From Folioceros fuciformis (taxonomy: Eukaryota; Anthocerotophyta; Anthocerotopsida; Anthocerotales): a stretch of DNA of 29,858 nucleotides. A program made the position numbers and the translations under genes. This document shows, in pieces, positions 16,695-26,900 of the stretch. The notes beneath the pieces were generated by a model, which was given only the letters and a program-made list of their open reading frames with translations, was not told the origin of the DNA and made no database searches. Each line of letters begins with the position of its first letter. The stretch's first letter is position 1. The stretch covers positions 1 through 29,858 of the forward strand of contig JBNGIO010001631.1 of the NCBI GenBank assembly GCA_049999805.1, written 5' to 3'.

Positions 16695-17118
16695 TCAAGG
16701 CTTGGGCCCGTTGTTCGCTTTCCGTTGCACCAATTTTTGTACTACATAAATGCCCACATGTCGTCCTCCGCGGTTCTCGATAGCACACAGCGCGACGTCA
16801 ATTCCTTTCGGCTGGAAGTGCCTAGCCCAGGCGTGATCGGACATCCACCACCTATGCCAGTTCGACTCCAGCGGCCAGCGTTCATTCCAGATCTGTTTCA
16901 TAACTGCAGAAGTGTGCGAGGCGTGAAGGTAGGTAAGGCCTTTTAACATAGCCAGCTGAACTCTGGCACGTCGCGTACCGCCTGGAATGGACACCATTTC
17001 ATAGCAATGAAGAGTCAATTCAGACTTGAGTGAGGTACGCACCTTCTTCCTGTGTCAGGACGGCCCAGCCGAAAGCTGCTGCCAGCGCCCTTGGAACGGA
17101 CAGGAAAGCACGTGCCAT
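16695..17118 (-). CDS. Small two-exon protein of unknown function, 94 residues
   Basis: Exons on the minus strand are 17118-17043 and 16903-16695. The donor (GTGCGT) and acceptor (TTCTGCAG) are good and the phase closes. Residues 1-22 (MARAFLSVPRALAAAFGWAV) are amphipathic or hydrophobic, suggesting a membrane segment or mitochondrial-type presequence. Exon 2 is rich in Trp, His and Arg (QIWNERWPLESNWHRWWMSD, then HFQPKGIDVALCAIENRGGR), which looks constrained rather than random. I do not recognise the family. A TATAAAG box lies 148 bases upstream. The gene sits 202 bases downstream of LTPG on the same strand and converges with the PPR gene. It could alternatively be a 3' alternative exon pair of LTPG, but the separate ATG and TATA box argue against that. 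Confidence 0.55.
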
Positions 17119-17265
17119 CTCTAGCTTTGCAAGTCTAGATGGTGATCTATCGTTTAACACAGTGGTCCAAAAAATCCAGCGGTACCAACCCGCCTTCCTT
17201 TGATTTACTGCGAGGCAATACAAATGCATACACCGGAGGCTGGTGCCACTCATTACAGTAAAAAA

Positions 17266-17272
17266 CTTTATA
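17266..17272 (-). promoter_or_regulatory. Candidate TATA box for the 94-residue gene
   Basis: TATAAAG on the minus strand, within CATATAAAG, 148 bases before the ATG at 17118. It falls between the LTPG stop codon and the downstream gene, where a promoter is needed if the latter is independent. Support is position and consensus only. Confidence 0.4.
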
Positions 17273-17320
17273 TGGGCACAAACCTGCCTGTTGCTTGAGG
17301 TGCTCCATGTCTGCAATAAA

Positions 17321-18325
17321 TCATAAGCCTTGAAGGACGGCAGTAGCAGCGAGGGTCGCTATGCCCCAAACTATGTACCACCGCGACACGCACATGGAGA
17401 ATTGCGCTGCTGATTCAGGCAGCGTCTGAGGACCGGGTCCCCCAGCAGGAGGGAAGGAGGGCGATGGATAAGGTGGTCCTGCTGGAAGTCCGCTTCTTGA
17501 CATCAGTAAGTCCGCGGAGTTTTGTAAACTACAGAAAGTGCTGAGCTACAGAAATGACAAGTGAGAGCTCAGGAGATCAAGATGACGCACCTGGAGATTT
17601 AGGACTCGGAGGGGAAGGCTCCGTTGGCGGCAAGGGAGGAGAATTCGCATCTGGAGCCGGCTGGACTGGCGGCGAGGTGGAAGGTGGTGAAGTGCCTGCA
17701 GTATCAGCAACCAAGACGGCACAGTGTCACATGTTTAAACCCAGCGCAGGGCCAAGCGCATCAACACACTCGTAAACCTAATTAGCATCCCCTGCCATGA
17801 CCAGAAAATCCCGGCGTCCCTCGTGGAGGACAGAGTAAGCAATTGCAATCCAGGAAGACCTCTCCCAAAACGAGGAAATGGCCGCCGAGAACAGAGGCAG
17901 GCCAACAGGCAGGCGGCACACCAGCCTTACTCAGACCATCTCAGGTCTACAGATTGGCCAATCAGCAGACGGATACTACGACCATAGATGGAATCGATAC
18001 CTGGACAAGAAGAGGGATTGACGCCGGTGACCCCGCACAGGCCGGGAAGCTCCAGGGCACGCGTGGCGTTGATGCCACCGGTGTTGCCAGAGGACGTGAC
18101 GCTACACAGGCAAGTTGGCTCGCTCGCCGCCACCGATGCTAACCCGGAGCAGCACTCCTTTGATGGAGCCTCCGTGCTGCCTGTGACGAAGCCGAAACAG
18201 GGCAAGAGGGTGTTGACGACATTGTCGCAGTTGGGAGCAGGCGGCGAGGCTCCATCCGCCAGGGCTGCGCCACTCGCAGTGGCCATGGCCATGACCACTA
18301 CAAGCAACACCACAGAGAGCCGCAT
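17321..18325 (-). CDS. Non-specific lipid-transfer protein with GPI-anchor signal (LTPG), 3 exons
   Basis: LTPG proteins carry lipids at the outer face of the plasma membrane and serve cuticle or sporopollenin export. Exons on the minus strand are 18325-18001, 17695-17591 and 17481-17321, all phase 1, giving 196 residues. Residues 1-24 (MRLSVVLLVVVMAMATASGA) are a signal peptide, which also decides the start over an in-frame upstream ATG. The eight-cysteine motif follows: single C near 33, C near 43, CC near 57, CLC near 70, then LCG and SCPG. Exon 2 is a Pro/Ser/Thr-rich linker. Exon 3 ends with a hydrophobic tail after SAAQF (WYIVWGIATLAATAVLQGL), as expected for GPI attachment. The exon-3 acceptor is a tandem CAGCAG, so two isoforms differing by one Ala are possible. 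The upstream neighbour is the 187-bp repeat region. Confidence 0.9.
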
Positions 18326-19499
18326 TGCGACGACTGTGGACCTCGGCAGCTGAGAATTTCCGGACAGCCTAACGGAATGGTAGTAGCTGGGATGAGAAGC
18401 CGATTGGAAGGACCGGTCCCGTGGTCTCGCCTTCTTTCTCACGAGGGAAGAACTGTCTTCCTTTGAGAAGCGTGCTGTCCCATGTAGCTCGCATACCGAT
18501 TTATTACTGACAGGTGAGCGGCATATTTGATGGCTCTCGTGTTCCGTACCATGTACGACAAGTAGGAACTACATCGGTGTAGCTCATGTGCGAGAACTGA
18601 CTGTCGACGGCTTCGACAGCTCGTTCGCTCCATACGTTGCTCACTCCCATTTCGTACTGAGTGAGACATAGGCCGTGCAGGCTGTAACTCCACTTTGGGC
18701 TGGCCATAGAACCGCAGGATTACAGAGTGAGGGACGGGGTATACAAGACAGCGAGAGGCAGTTACAAGACCTGGAGCTGCAGGAACTGATCCTCTCTGCC
18801 AATTAGGATGCTTGCAGTTGTACCTGCAGATTACCAGCCTGCAAGCTATGCTTCGAGCGAGCTCGCAAACTGCTAAATACTTTCCGTTTCTTCAGTCGGT
18901 CGTCCAGAACATTAGGCCCATGCCAACGAAGCAGTTGCAGCTGGTATAGACGAAGCTGCAAGTTTGAGTATTCAGTTTAAAACCAACCATCCATCCCTCT
19001 GTGGACTACCCGGCTGCCCGGCCCGGCCCGGCCCGTTCGTTGGCTTTAGCCTACAACTTTACCCCCCACCGAAAAGTGTTGAGGGATTTAATGCAGGCAG
19101 TTGCCCAGTCGAGATCGCCAAGTAGCGATCGCCATATTCTTAAGTCTAGACCTACAAAGGAAGAAATATTTCTGTCGTGGGACTGACTCCCATTTCAAGG
19201 TTGCGAAAGAGATCTGTTCCAAAAAAGCGCTCTGACGCCAGAATGGCGCGCCAAGGTACACACAAGTGAGGTTGCCAAGGTACACAAGCGGTGTGGTGGC
19301 GAGTCAGCTGTTTGTTTCGTTTTTGGTTTACATGATATGAATTCACGTGTAACCTTGCTCCTCTCCGTAAAGTGTGTACCTTTAAGGAAGTTGGGACACC
19401 CGGATCGGCCAGCTCGTTTATTGTATGAAACTGCTCTTCCCGCGAAAGAGACTGCACGTCCAGGAAGCGATTCAGGCCACCCGTGCATAGCCGTATGTT
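18326..19499. other. Intergenic, upstream of LTPG
   Basis: No gene is supported. The first few hundred bases should hold the LTPG promoter and leader, read on the minus strand. A short GC-rich CCCGG repeat lies near 19015-19035. Minus-strand frames of 60-130 codons between 18440 and 19540 have no recognisable domain and no splice-consistent partner. Confidence 0.45.
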
Positions 19500-20012
19500 G
19501 TACGAGACGGGGATGAAGTTGATACAGAGATGCGACAAAGCCAGGTCTTCATCCTGCTTTCAAGGAGTTCACAGTTCATCGGAACTCCGGAGGCAAGTCC
19601 CCCTTGAGGCAGATCAGTATTAGTGTTAAGATGCGTGGTGTTTCGTCTCGTACAATAAAGTTCTAGTTCTGTTGTTGCCGAAAATTGTACCCGACGGGAT
19701 TGAAGTTGCGGCATAGATGCGACAAAGCCATGTTTTCATCCTGCCTGCAAAGAGGTCTCAGTTCATTGGAACTCCGGAGGCAAGTCCCGCTTGAGGCGGA
19801 TCAGTGTTAGTGTTAAGATGCGTTGCGTCTCGTCTCGTACAACATAGTTCTAGTTCTGTTCTTGCCGTGAATTGTACCCGACGGGGTTGAAGTTGTGACA
19901 GAGGTACGACAAAGCCATGTTTTCTTCCTGCTTTCATTGGAACTCCAGAGGCACGTTCCCTTGAGGCGGATCAGTATTAGCGTGGGTGCGTCTTTTCTAG
20001 TATTAAGATCGT
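19500..20012. repeat. Tandem repeat: 187-bp unit, two full copies and one partial
   Basis: The anchor GTAC(C/G)(C/A)GACGGG.TTGAAGTTG starts at 19500 (as GTACGAGACGGGG), 19687 and 19874, so the period is exactly 187 bases twice. Each unit also holds CGACAAAGCCA, GGAACTCC(G/A)GAGGCA and CTTGAGGC.GATCAGT. Copies 1 and 2 both end with GTTCTAGTTCTGTT. Copy 3 has lost about 17 bases in the middle and a further 9 later, then decays around 20010. Neither strand gives a convincing protein. It lies between divergently oriented LTPG and IREG. It could be a minisatellite, or part of a non-autonomous element. Confidence 0.93.
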
Positions 20013-20183
20013 GTATGTCTTGTATCCTGCAACGGAGTCATATCCGGACATGAATGGATTCACATCTACACGAGTTCACTGGAACCGTACACGATTAAGA
20101 TGGGGTGCACTTGCTTGGTTTCCAGTTCTTTCCCAGTACCATGGGGTGCGCGTGGTTAAGGGCTCACTTGTAATTGATCTAGG

Positions 20184-20190
20184 TATAAAA
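20184..20190 (+). promoter_or_regulatory. Candidate TATA box for IREG
   Basis: TATAAAA within AGGTATAAAACTC, 180 bases before the main start codon and 64 bases before the short upstream ORF. A start site about 30 bases downstream would place that ORF inside the 5' leader. Consensus and position only. Confidence 0.5.
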
Positions 20191-20253
20191 CTCTGTTATA
20201 AAGTAGTAATAGATAAAAAGTCTCCGACATCGCTACCAAACAAAAGGACGAGA

Positions 20254-20316
20254 ATGATGGCGGAAGAGGAATCTCCTAATGAGGCTCCTAATGAAACGCT
20301 TTTCCTTCGCTCCTGA
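20254..20316 (+). CDS. 20-residue upstream ORF in the IREG leader
   Basis: ATGATG starts a 20-residue acidic peptide (MMAEEESPNEAP... ending LFLRS) that stops at TGA, 53 bases before the IREG ATG. The Glu-Ser-Pro-rich start looks like a genuine N-terminus, so it could be a regulatory upstream ORF. It could instead be an alternative first exon if a donor lies inside. Nothing proves translation. Confidence 0.3.
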   Translation: MMAEEESPNEAPNETLFLRS

Positions 20317-20369
20317 GATCTTCACTCGGGCTCAACAGTCATCCGTCAATCAGAATTGGAGAAAGCGGG

Positions 20370-22903
20370 ATGACAGAGCACGTCAGTCAAGCCGGCCAGC
20401 TGGAAATGGAGAGTCCTTTGGATTCGACATCCGAAACCCGTCCTCTGGTTGAAGTGCTTGCGGTTGAAGAGGCCTGCCAAGGCTTAGCGGAACAGGAGAC
20501 GGCAGAACAGTTCATCAGAGTGCAACAAGAACAAGAAGAGATTGACGGGATTTATTGGTTGCTGGTGTCCCTGTACTGCAGCCATTTTCTGGCAAGATGG
20601 GGGAACAGGTCCGTCCTGCAAAACTACAGCTCCTCCGACAACTTGAAATCAGAAATTGTTTTACAGAAGTCAATTTAGGGTGCACCTCCATCGTATGTCT
20701 GTCTGCCTCGTTTATGCTTGAGACACGGATAGGATTCTCAGGCATGAAAATGAAGAATGTTCCGCACAGCATTGAGCATTGAAAGCAGCATTGTCTTTGG
20801 ATGGTTTCAAGCTTACTTGCGTCATTCTGGCTTTTTGGCTGAAATTATCTCTAAAGTGGGAGCAAGAGTGTCAGATGTCTTCACTGACATGGATTTTTGG
20901 AAACCTTGTACTTTCAGTTAATTCGTCTCATTCTGTCGTGTAGTATGTGGGACTTTGCAGTTGCACTGTTTATGATAGATATCTGGCCTGAGTCACTTCT
21001 GCTGGGAGCCATATATGGCTTAGTGGAATCTGCAGTTGTTGTAAGCCTTGGTGTAACCGTTGGCAACTGGGTAGATAACACACCACGCCTTAAGGTTCGT
21101 TCTTCGTGTTCTGATGCCACCATCTCGTGAGCTTGTTCTCAAACTTATCAACCACACATCATTGACTTTGACTGCTGCATCTGCATTTGTGTACAGGTAG
21201 TGCGGCTATCTCTAGCAGTGGGAAATGGATCAATCATGGCAGGAGCCGTTGCTGTCTTGATTTTGCTGTTACATCCCGGTGCGACCCCGGGTGGCTCTGC
21301 GGCATTCGTTGCCCTTGTTATCTTCGTAGACCTTGCGGGAGGCATTTCTAAACTGGGTCTTCTTGCAACCGATATTGTTGTTGAGAGGGATTGGTGAGTC
21401 CCATATGATCTGGTATACAAGGTTTCTCTCCCATTTGGGCTTTTGTCTGACAAGGAACTTCGTTTGGTTTGTTGGCAGGGTGGTTGTGATCTCCGAGCAA
21501 TTCAAAGAAAACGGATCAAGCTTGCTCAGCAAAATGAATGCTGTCATGCGTAGAATTGATTTGTGTTGCAAGCTGCTTGGTCCTGTAGCTGTCGGTTTCC
21601 TCATGAGTAGCGTGTCTTTAGTGGCCACCGCCATAGTAATTGCTGCCTGGAACCTGATCACCGTTGGGTTACAGTATCATCTTCTTTTCTGGGTGTACCG
21701 GTCCATAGCTGCTTTGCAAGTCAAGCATTCTTCTTCTGACAATCCAACAGAAGTTTCGAGCTCCACATACGAAATGCTAGGTGTGGATGATCCAGACGGG
21801 ACCAATGAGGACACAGAGAATGCAACAAGATCATCCGGACGAAGTCTGTTACTGAAAATATCTGAACTTTCCTTCATCAAGGGATGGAGGGTTTACTTGG
21901 GGCAGGAGGTTGTGCTTGCCGGGATCGCCCTCGCCTTGTTGTACTTCACGGTCTTGAGGTACTCGAGAGCTCATGGTCACCTTGTGGATGGTCAACATGT
22001 CTTTGGAATGTGCATCGTTTTAGATATCTGATGGGTAACATGGATTCATCTCCTATCCCTACAGCTTCGGACCCCTGATGACTTCAGTACTCCAATTGAA
22101 AGGTGTGCCTCCCTATGTTTTGGGCCTGGCTCGTGGCGTGGCATCCCTTGCGGGTATTGCTGCCACTGTTGCCTACCCTTCAGTGCATGGACAACTTGGA
22201 CCAGTGAGGACTGGGTTGTGGGCAATTTGGATCCAGGTATTGTTCCGCCTTCCAAGTGGTTACCTCCACATATCATTATGTCAAACTTAGAGTCAGCGGT
22301 TGACGTTCTCTATGCAACAGTGGTCACTTCTTGCCATCAGTGTGGCTTCCATCCTGGTCTCCAGCCCAACCATATCAGCTTGGCTGCTCATTGGAGGAGT
22401 TTCTGCCTCTCGGTTTGGCCTGTGGCTGTTTGACTTGGCCGTAACGCAAGTGATGCAGGTGTGATGATCCTTCTTTTTCTCCATTTAAAGCGAGAGATAT
22501 GTTTGTGCCAGCCAAATCTCACACAATCGCACCAAACTGCAGGAATCTGTATCAGAGCAAGAACGAGGAGTTGTTGGTGGGGTTCAAAACTCTTTACAGT
22601 CCTTCATGAACATGCTCCCTTTCATTGTTGCCATGTTCATTCCAGCTCCTCAGGTGAGTCCTCGCTGGGAACTAAAGTTGCTGAAATTCTCGCAAAAATT
22701 ACAAGACCTCAGCCCTGACCTTGTGCTATCTGTTGCAGGACTTTTGGATTCCTATTGCCGTATCATATCTGGCAGTAACCACGGCAGCCATCTTGTACGC
22801 TCTACACGCATACCGTGCCCGCGGCCACCTCTTCCACTTTCAAAACGTTGTTCTATGTATGTCCTTGAAAGATCTGCTGAAATCAGTTTTCTTTAAAGAC
22901 TGA
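20370..22903 (+). CDS. Ferroportin-type iron/metal efflux transporter (IREG, SLC40 family), 8 exons
   Basis: Plant IREG/ferroportins export Fe2+, Co2+ or Ni2+ across the plasma membrane, tonoplast or plastid envelope. Exons: 20370-20608, 20944-21094, 21197-21393, 21479-21958, 22065-22236, 22321-22458, 22543-22653, 22739-22903; GT-AG borders, consistent phase, 550 residues. The family start of the membrane domain is seen at about 70-100: YCSHFLARWGNR joined across intron 1 to MWDFAVALFMIDIWPESLLL, then AIYGLVESAVVV and WVDNTPRLK. About ten more hydrophobic segments follow, with LLATDIVVERDWVVVIS, MNAVMRRIDLCCKLLGPV, RFGLWLFDLAV and a final IPIAVSYLAVTTAAILYAL. A hydrophilic acidic loop of about 55 residues (near 255-310) separates the two halves, as usual. 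The N-terminal 65 residues are acidic (Glu/Gln-rich) and not a plastid transit peptide, so the plasma-membrane/vacuolar IREG1/2 type is more likely than IREG3; that is inference. Confidence 0.93.
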
Positions 22904-23926
22904 GAATTCGACTGGCTCGATCACGTAAATGTGTACCAATTATGGGAATTATCATACTTTGGTCATCGAGGGAAACTTGCGAGCCAGGAGAATTCCAGGC
23001 GGGTTGTCGCTAACAACCAGGTTGATGCACCATGTTTTGTGCCGTTGATTTACCTACTATGAACGGAGCGGCGGTCTCAAGAAGGCAGCAAGAGTGCCGG
23101 TAGTCGCAGAGAGCTTGTGTAGGGAGTGTTGATATCGCTAGATAAAACATCTTTTCGAACCTTTGTAATCCCACCCCTTCCTGAAACCTGACAAATTTAT
23201 TTGTTGGAAGAATGCACACCTTTCGTGTTGTAAGTGACGACTTGGTACGGGTACATCAAAGTTAGCTGGCTATCAAAAACAGAGGGTCATGTACAAGCAT
23301 GCGCCACGAGCGGACCAAGGATAGGCAGAGGCTCAAGCGACAAGAGGAAACATGACGACCACCAGCATCAGGTGCACAACAACTTCCGACTGACTGCAGG
23401 CCGTTGCCGGTCGCGTATTGTGGATTGTTCACACTGCAGTTTCTTGCCCTGGGTAAGCCCGGTAGGAGGACTGAAGCTTGATCCTCCTATTTGTGCTTGC
23501 CCCTTTCGCGGGTAGGAGCCATCAGTAGGTCGCACTGCATAGCCCTTTCCATGCCGATGGGCAGATGCTGGCAATTCAAAAAAGAAAAGGAGAAATTTAA
23601 ATCAGGCGGGCCTCTCAGTGGGGTTAAAAGAAAAGACAAAACCAGAAACCAGCGTACACTCGCTATCCACTCAGCAGTTTGACAGGAAAGCTCAGGAGAA
23701 ACATGATAAGGGTGGATTACAACTCTCTACGCGACACTCATCACACGGCTACAACATCACGAATCTAGAGTAGTCAGCCCTGCAACATCCGATCTCCACC
23801 CAAGGAAATTCAACAACGCCAATCATACCGAAGCTTGCATAGTACAAAATCCTAACGTCGTATCTTGCAACCTACATTCATCAAAAAGTTTGGCCGGGGT
23901 GTAAACCTCACAGTCCAAGTTCTGCA
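22904..23926. other. Intergenic between convergent IREG and kinesin genes
   Basis: About 1 kb holding the 3' ends of two convergent genes. No coding region, tRNA or repeat was supported. Short frames on both strands have no domain. An A-rich patch lies at 23577-23640. Confidence 0.5.
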
Positions 23927-26900
23927 CTACTTCCATTCCGTTATGTTCCTTGGCCACAACTGTCTAGCTCGTCCAATCGGCGAATCAAACTTAGACTTGC
24001 GTCTGTCTCTTAGAACTTTGGATTTGCAACTCATACCTGCGTAACCGTGATTGTCCAGTACCTCTGCTGGAACAATTGGAGATCCCCTGGACGCCACCTC
24101 AAGCACGATACCTGCGTCAGGCGTCCCCATTCGTCCCCAGGCACGAGTGTCAACAGCTGGTGAGGAGAACGGTGGATGCACTGAACACCCGTGACCGTTA
24201 CTGGCACCGTTCGTTGCAGTTCCATTGTGAGAACATGAGTTGACAGAGGTTGGGCTCCCATTGGGGACTATGCACACCTTCGAACCCCCGCACAAACCCG
24301 AATTCATCACGTTCCTATTTATAGCTCTCTTCAGATCCTGAAGCTCACTACAGTTCCTGGAGATAGTCCGTCTCAGGTCCTGAAGCTCACTCTCAGTCGG
24401 CACCGGCCCCTGTTTGTTGGCACTAGCAGCATAGGAGTGTGCTCCACTACTCCTATCCAATCCTTTCTTCAAGTTCTGCAGTTCACTCTCCAACCGGGCC
24501 AGTTCCTGCATACCACGGCACAGGCAATGAGACAACAGAAAGGCGCAACTTGTTCCAGAACTTTAGGGGACTCCGACGACCTACAGCCTCTACGCCAATT
24601 AATTGAGCTCCGAAAGTTACATAGACCTTTGATCATGACGGCAGCTCTTATGATTGGTTGAGAGGACTGTACCCTGCGGAGCAAGTCGTTGTCAGTGACA
24701 CCCTGTAAAGATTCAGAGACCCTGTCTGAAAGCCGCTTATTGGGATCATTCCACCCATTGTCCGACTCATCTGTCTCGCTGCCTTCACTACCAGCATCTA
24801 CGCCAGTGGTGCTACCGTCACCTATCTCAAGAGACCAACTATGCCGTTGACGGCTTTCTCCAGATCGAGGTCGCCGTCTTTGCTTGGTAACCGGACTTAC
24901 CTTAGCAGCAGCTACCTCGGGCGGAGACTTGCCTCTGGTTGTACAAGGTATCGACTGATCGATAGCCGTGGGGCTGAGCTTACTTTCAAAGAAGCCAGTT
25001 AGTCTAGTAACATTTGAGCCCCTGCATTTTTCGGTGGGTCGGACTCCATTACTGTCACGGGCACCATCGTCACTGACTTCAAAATCAAGCCTGCTGCAAC
25101 TTACGCTCTCTGGCCTTACGTCCCCAGCTATTGTTGAAGGTTTATCTTCTTGCATCCTCCAATCCTCCGTCGTACTTTTGTATGAACTAGCAGTATCCTT
25201 TTCGTCAATAGGATAACCATCCGACTTGGATTTGTATTCACTGCTCATAGCCGTGTCAGCAGGAATCTGAAGCTGAATGAGATTCGAATATCTTGAACCA
25301 GCAGCTGTCAAGGTCTGATTGTGCAAAATAGGCACAGGCGCTGGAGCTACATGACCTCTGCTAATGGTCGGTGCAATACTTGACCCCATACTCTGGGCCA
25401 TCAATCCATCTTCTATCATAATCCCTTCTTGAGCTGCAATTTCCATGATCTGGTCTTGGTCTAACCCAGAACTTTCCAGGACCAACCACAAGTTGTTGAG
25501 TGCTTCCCTCTGATCGTGAATAATTTGATCCCTGATAGCCATCTGAAACTGAAGCTCCATATTTGTCATGCCCTGGACAGATAGCAATAGACTGAGATAT
25601 GAAGTGACAATGCTGCGACAAGACTACCTACTCATTCCGTAGGAGGGGAATTCCCCTTACGGATATTCCACTCTTCCGGAATCAATCACTAGAGGGGTAT
25701 TACTTACCAGTAACCTGTACTGGGATAGGATACGAAGAAACGTTTTGTTACGGTCACTTGCAATCGCTTCATCAATCAGTCGTTGCAACTGTTTCCGCTG
25801 CGCCTCATTAGCCTCAATGTCCTAGTCCAAGCAGAGCGGACACCAACGTGAATTATCCGTCATCCTCGTAGTCCAGAAAGTTTCTGCTAAAAGTTCCACA
25901 TTGGGTACCTGTCTGTAATGTGCACCAGCCTCATCATTATCTCGAATGTTGTCGAGTATTACTTGCCTTCTTTCAACCAGTGAGTCAATTTCTTGTTTGT
26001 CAACGTTCTGTCAGAAGGCGAGCCATCTTCAAACACAAAACTATGTTCCACGTTTTGTAAAAGAAAATTCAAATGGAGTCCCTCCACTGTACAAGCCTTC
26101 AAACCGTATGGTAGGAAGATCATAAGAAATACCTGCTTTCCTGTGATTAGTTCATCCAGCTGCTGAAGTTCTACTTTGTTGCGGGTATTCATGTCCTCGA
26201 GCTCAAAAACGGCTTTCTGTAGGTTGATACGCTCCTCCACATTTTCATTGATGTCACTACTCAAAACATCTAGCCATGATAGTTCATCATCTGCTGTCTT
26301 GTCTGCCGTTCGAGCACTCAGTTGCGTGTCTTTCTCTGCCAGCTCTCTCCTCAGCTGACTTACCTCCACCTGCAAAGGTAGTCATGAATGGTTGGCACCC
26401 AACAAAAACTCTTACTTCCAGCACGTAAACAGGGCATGCTAGTACCAGGGCTCAAGTGTACCTGAAGGTTGTCGATCATCCTTTGATAGTCGGCAACGTG
26501 AGCATCCACCGTGCCTACGTTAGTCTGCACCAACAACTTCAATTAGACTCCACGAGGCCAACCAAAATGCAAGTCACCGAGGCGAAGCTCAGCATAACCG
26601 GTCACCTGAATATGCGTTTTGATCTCCTTCGCCCGGTCAGCATACTTTAACGTGTTAGTAGTATGGTGGTACTGATCATCTCCAGACGATACATTGGCAA
26701 CCATTACAGTCCGCGAATTCCCACTCAAGCCATCCTTCAAAAGCCGTGTCAGCTTGCTGCACTTGCCACACAAACATTACTTACTCGACCTACACTTTTC
26801 GTGAAGCGACAATCGGCATATGATCCAGTAAACTACGTTCAGTATGTATCCACACCTGTTACGGTATGGTACATAAGCAAGACCTTTCTTCTGCTGCTTG

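Noticed and set aside
17927-18442. 171-codon single frame covering LTPG exon 1
   Set aside because: It extends through the donor at 18000 into intron and begins upstream of the signal peptide; the spliced model completes the eight-cysteine motif, linker and GPI tail.
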